Part shown: positions 6,602 through 7,803 of the stretch, piece after piece
Layout: every line of letters starts with the position of its first letter
Numbering within the stretch: position 1 is the first letter of the stretch
Source: G039029935 sp039029935
Lineage (GTDB): Bacteria > Chloroflexota > Anaerolineae > Caldilineales > Caldilineaceae
Length of the DNA: 7,803 bases
Direction of reading: 5' to 3'
Assembly: GCA_039029935.1 (NCBI GenBank)
Contig: JBCCFC010000639.1
Location: 1 to 7,803, forward strand
Translations under genes and position numbers: made by a program
Notes under the pieces: model-generated
Told to the model about the DNA's origin: nothing
The model's input: only the letters and a program-made list of their open reading frames with translations
Databases searched by the model: none

Positions 6602-7615
6602 TTACTGAAAGGCAGGCATTACTTTGTCGATAAACAATTCTAATGACCGCCGTTTGTCTTCATAGCTCATGCTGCTGTCAATCCAAAAGCTATATTCATC
6701 ATAGCCCAGTGCTTCATAAGTTTTGAGCCGTGCAATCACCTCGTCTGGTGTGCCAACAACGTTATTGCGACGCATTTTGTCTGGTGAATACATGTCAATT
6801 GCGGTCATCTCATCCTCGGTCAGCGGTTGAATCAGCCCCTGCGATATGGGACGTTCATTTTTAAACCACGCACCAAAATAACAGTAAAAGCGACTTAAAT
6901 CCTTGGCCCCTTGCTCAAGCTCCGCCTCTGTCTCTGCAACAAAGGTATGACGCAGCACCATGATTTGAGGGCGCATGACCTCTGGATGGGCAGCACAGGC
7001 ATCGTTAAAACGTTGCATAAGTGACTCGACCTCCTCATCCCCCAACCACAACGGCGTCACCTGCACATGACAGCCATTGACGACCGCAAACTCATGCGAA
7101 TTCGGGTCACGAGCGGCAATCCACAATAGCGGGTGAGGCTGCTGGAAGGGCTTGGGGCTGCTGGTTGTCTTGGGGAAAGACCAAAATGCTCCATCATGTG
7201 CATAGTCGCCTGCCCAAAGTCCCTTGATCGCGGGGATGATTTCACGTAACTTCTGCCCAGCATCCCAAGCACTGATGCTATCTGCAAGCCGATCATACTC
7301 AAAGGAATAGGCCCCACGCGCCAAGCCGATTTCCAAGCGACCCTCGGTAATAATGTCTGTCATGGCCGCCTCTCCAGCCAGTTTGATGGGATGCCAGAAG
7401 GGCGCGACAATCGTTGCTGTGCCCAGACGAACGTTCTCAGTGCGACGGGCAAGATCAACAAGATTGATGAAAGGATTGGGGGCGATGGTGAAGTTCATGC
7501 CATGATGCTCACCTGTCCAGATTTTGGAAAACCCACTTTTGTCTGCAAGGATGCATAGGTCGATATACTCTTCATAAAGCTGCTGCTGACTCTGATCATC
7601 GTTCAACCGCTCCAT
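6602..7615 (-). CDS. LLM-class (luciferase-like) flavin-dependent oxidoreductase, N-terminus interrupted
   Basis: A 337-residue TIM-barrel protein of the bacterial luciferase-like family (PF00296 type), expected to use reduced flavin to oxygenate or reduce a small organic substrate in the cytosol. Landmarks are ADKSGFSKIWTGEHH (24-38), RLGTATIVAPFWHPIKLA (63-80), EGRLEIGLARGAY (91-103), LLWIAARDPNSHEFAVVNG (163-181), and a C-terminal VVGTPDEVIARL...LGYDE...VMPAF. From the ATG at 7613-7615 the usual first beta strand is missing and no Shine-Dalgarno is near. In the same frame, eight codons upstream, an ATG (7637-7639) preceded by AGGGA would encode MKF, the usual family opening, but TAA at 7628-7630 cuts it off. 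The mirror copy at 7729-7803 has TCA (Ser) there. The gene may therefore be a fresh pseudogene, restart internally, or carry a sequence error. Specific substrate unknown. Confidence 0.87.
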   Translation of the reverse strand: MERLNDDQSQQQLYEEYIDLCILADKSGFSKIWTGEHHGMNFTIAPNPFINLVDLARRTENVRLGTATIVAPFWHPIKLAGEAAMTDIITEGRLEIGLARGAYSFEYDRLADSISAWDAGQKLREIIPAIKGLWAGDYAHDGAFWSFPKTTSSPKPFQQPHPLLWIAARDPNSHEFAVVNGCHVQVTPLWLGDEEVESLMQRFNDACAAHPEVMRPQIMVLRHTFVAETEAELEQGAKDLSRFYCYFGAWFKNERPISQGLIQPLTEDEMTAIDMYSPDKMRRNNVVGTPDEVIARLKTYEALGYDEYSFWIDSSMSYEDKRRSLELFIDKVMPAFQ

Positions 7616-7636
7616 GTGTATGATTAGTTAAAACTT

Positions 7637-7650
7637 CATTGTTGTTCCCT
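7637..7650 (-). promoter_or_regulatory. Ancestral ribosome-binding site and start of the flavin oxidoreductase
   Basis: On the minus strand AGGGA (7650-7646) lies 6 nt before ATG-AAG-TTT (7639-7631). This is a better initiation site than the downstream ATG at 7615, and MKF is the typical opening of luciferase-like enzymes. Translation from here stops at once at TAA (7630-7628). If that codon is really TCA, the protein would be 345 residues. Confidence 0.6.
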
Positions 7651-7728
7651 ATCGTATTAATTCACGCATAAACCGAGTTTTTGCCAAAAACTCGGTTTCT
7701 GCGTGACTTAATCCGATATGGAACAACA

Positions 7729-7803
7729 ATTAAGTTTTCACTATTAATCCAAATTGAGCGGTTTACCGATGATAAGAGTAAGCAACAGCTTTATGAATAG
7801 TAT
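7729..7803 (+). pseudogene. Mirror copy of the flavin oxidoreductase N-terminus, start lost and with an in-frame stop
   Basis: In phase with the minus-strand gene, this reads I-K-F-S-L-L-I-Q-I-E-R-F-T-D-D-K-S-K-Q-Q and continues LYE-stop-Y, against MERLNDDQSQQQLYEEY in the oxidoreductase. ATT (7729-7731) replaces the start ATG, and TAG (7798-7800) replaces GAG. The Ser codon TCA (7738-7740) is intact, where the other arm has TAA. Whether homology continues beyond 7803 cannot be seen. It is either the truncated end of an inverted duplication or fold-back sequence at an assembly edge. Confidence 0.7.

Larger units (their letters stand above)
7565..7803. repeat. Gapless inverted repeat of at least 239 bp centred on a palindromic repeat
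   Basis: The two 118-nt arms (7565-7682 and 7686-7803) mirror each other around GCC at 7683-7685, with 101 of 118 positions complementary and no indel. The core 7667-7701 is the second copy of the palindrome at 1568-1602. The arms run out through the spacer and leader into the first codons of the flavin oxidoreductase, and the right arm is still matching at the last base of the window. Fifteen of 17 mismatches are A/C or G/T transversions; the others are A/T at 7744 and G/A at 7785. Confidence 0.92.

Noticed and set aside
7565..7803. Diversity-generating retroelement template/variable repeat pair
   Set aside because: The repeats are inverted, differences are not confined to adenines of one copy, and no reverse transcriptase is seen.

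Overview
This is a bacterial window of moderate GC with four protein-coding genes, punctuated by palindromic intergenic repeats. The host is probably a Chloroflexota-like bacterium, less likely a cyanobacterium. That is an inference from the multi-module Uma2-type nuclease and the dense palindromic spacers, and no phylogenetic marker is present.

Layout. Positions 1-139 are a large imperfect palindrome with two perfect inner hairpins. A rho-independent terminator-like hairpin (146-182) follows, then a good sigma70-type promoter (212-240) serving the only plus-strand gene, a 424-residue Uma2/PD-(D/E)XK-type nuclease (284-1558). A 35-nt perfect hairpin (1568-1602) separates it from three minus-strand genes. 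In transcription order these are an LLM-class (luciferase-like) flavin-dependent oxidoreductase (7615-6602), an NAD(P)-dependent aldehyde dehydrogenase (6406-4937) and a cytosolic-looking Asp-box/BNR beta-propeller protein of the VPS10/sortilin-like type (4827-1615). The oxidoreductase and dehydrogenase could form a short oxidative catabolic unit (flavin monooxygenase making an aldehyde, dehydrogenase oxidising it). Gaps of 195 and 109 bp filled with repeats make strict co-transcription uncertain. For the BNR protein and the dehydrogenase, the longest reading frames start at weak TTG codons inside intergenic palindromes. Shine-Dalgarno evidence puts the true starts at 4827 and 6406.

The most striking element is at the right end. 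From a centre at 7684 the sequence reads outward almost identically on both strands, without a single indel, for at least 118 bp per arm, up to the last base. The mirror image includes the ribosome-binding site and first ~25 codons of the flavin oxidoreductase. Of 17 arm-to-arm differences, 15 are A/C or G/T transversions. Where coding sense gives a polarity, they look like G:C to T:A changes falling on both arms. Each arm is broken by its own stop codon (TAA at 7628-7630, TAG at 7798-7800), yet together they restore a sensible LLM N-terminus beginning MKFSL. This is either a real hairpin-seeded inverted duplication with an oxidative-type mutation spectrum, or a fold-back/assembly artefact at a contig edge. 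The sequence alone cannot decide, and both readings are recorded.
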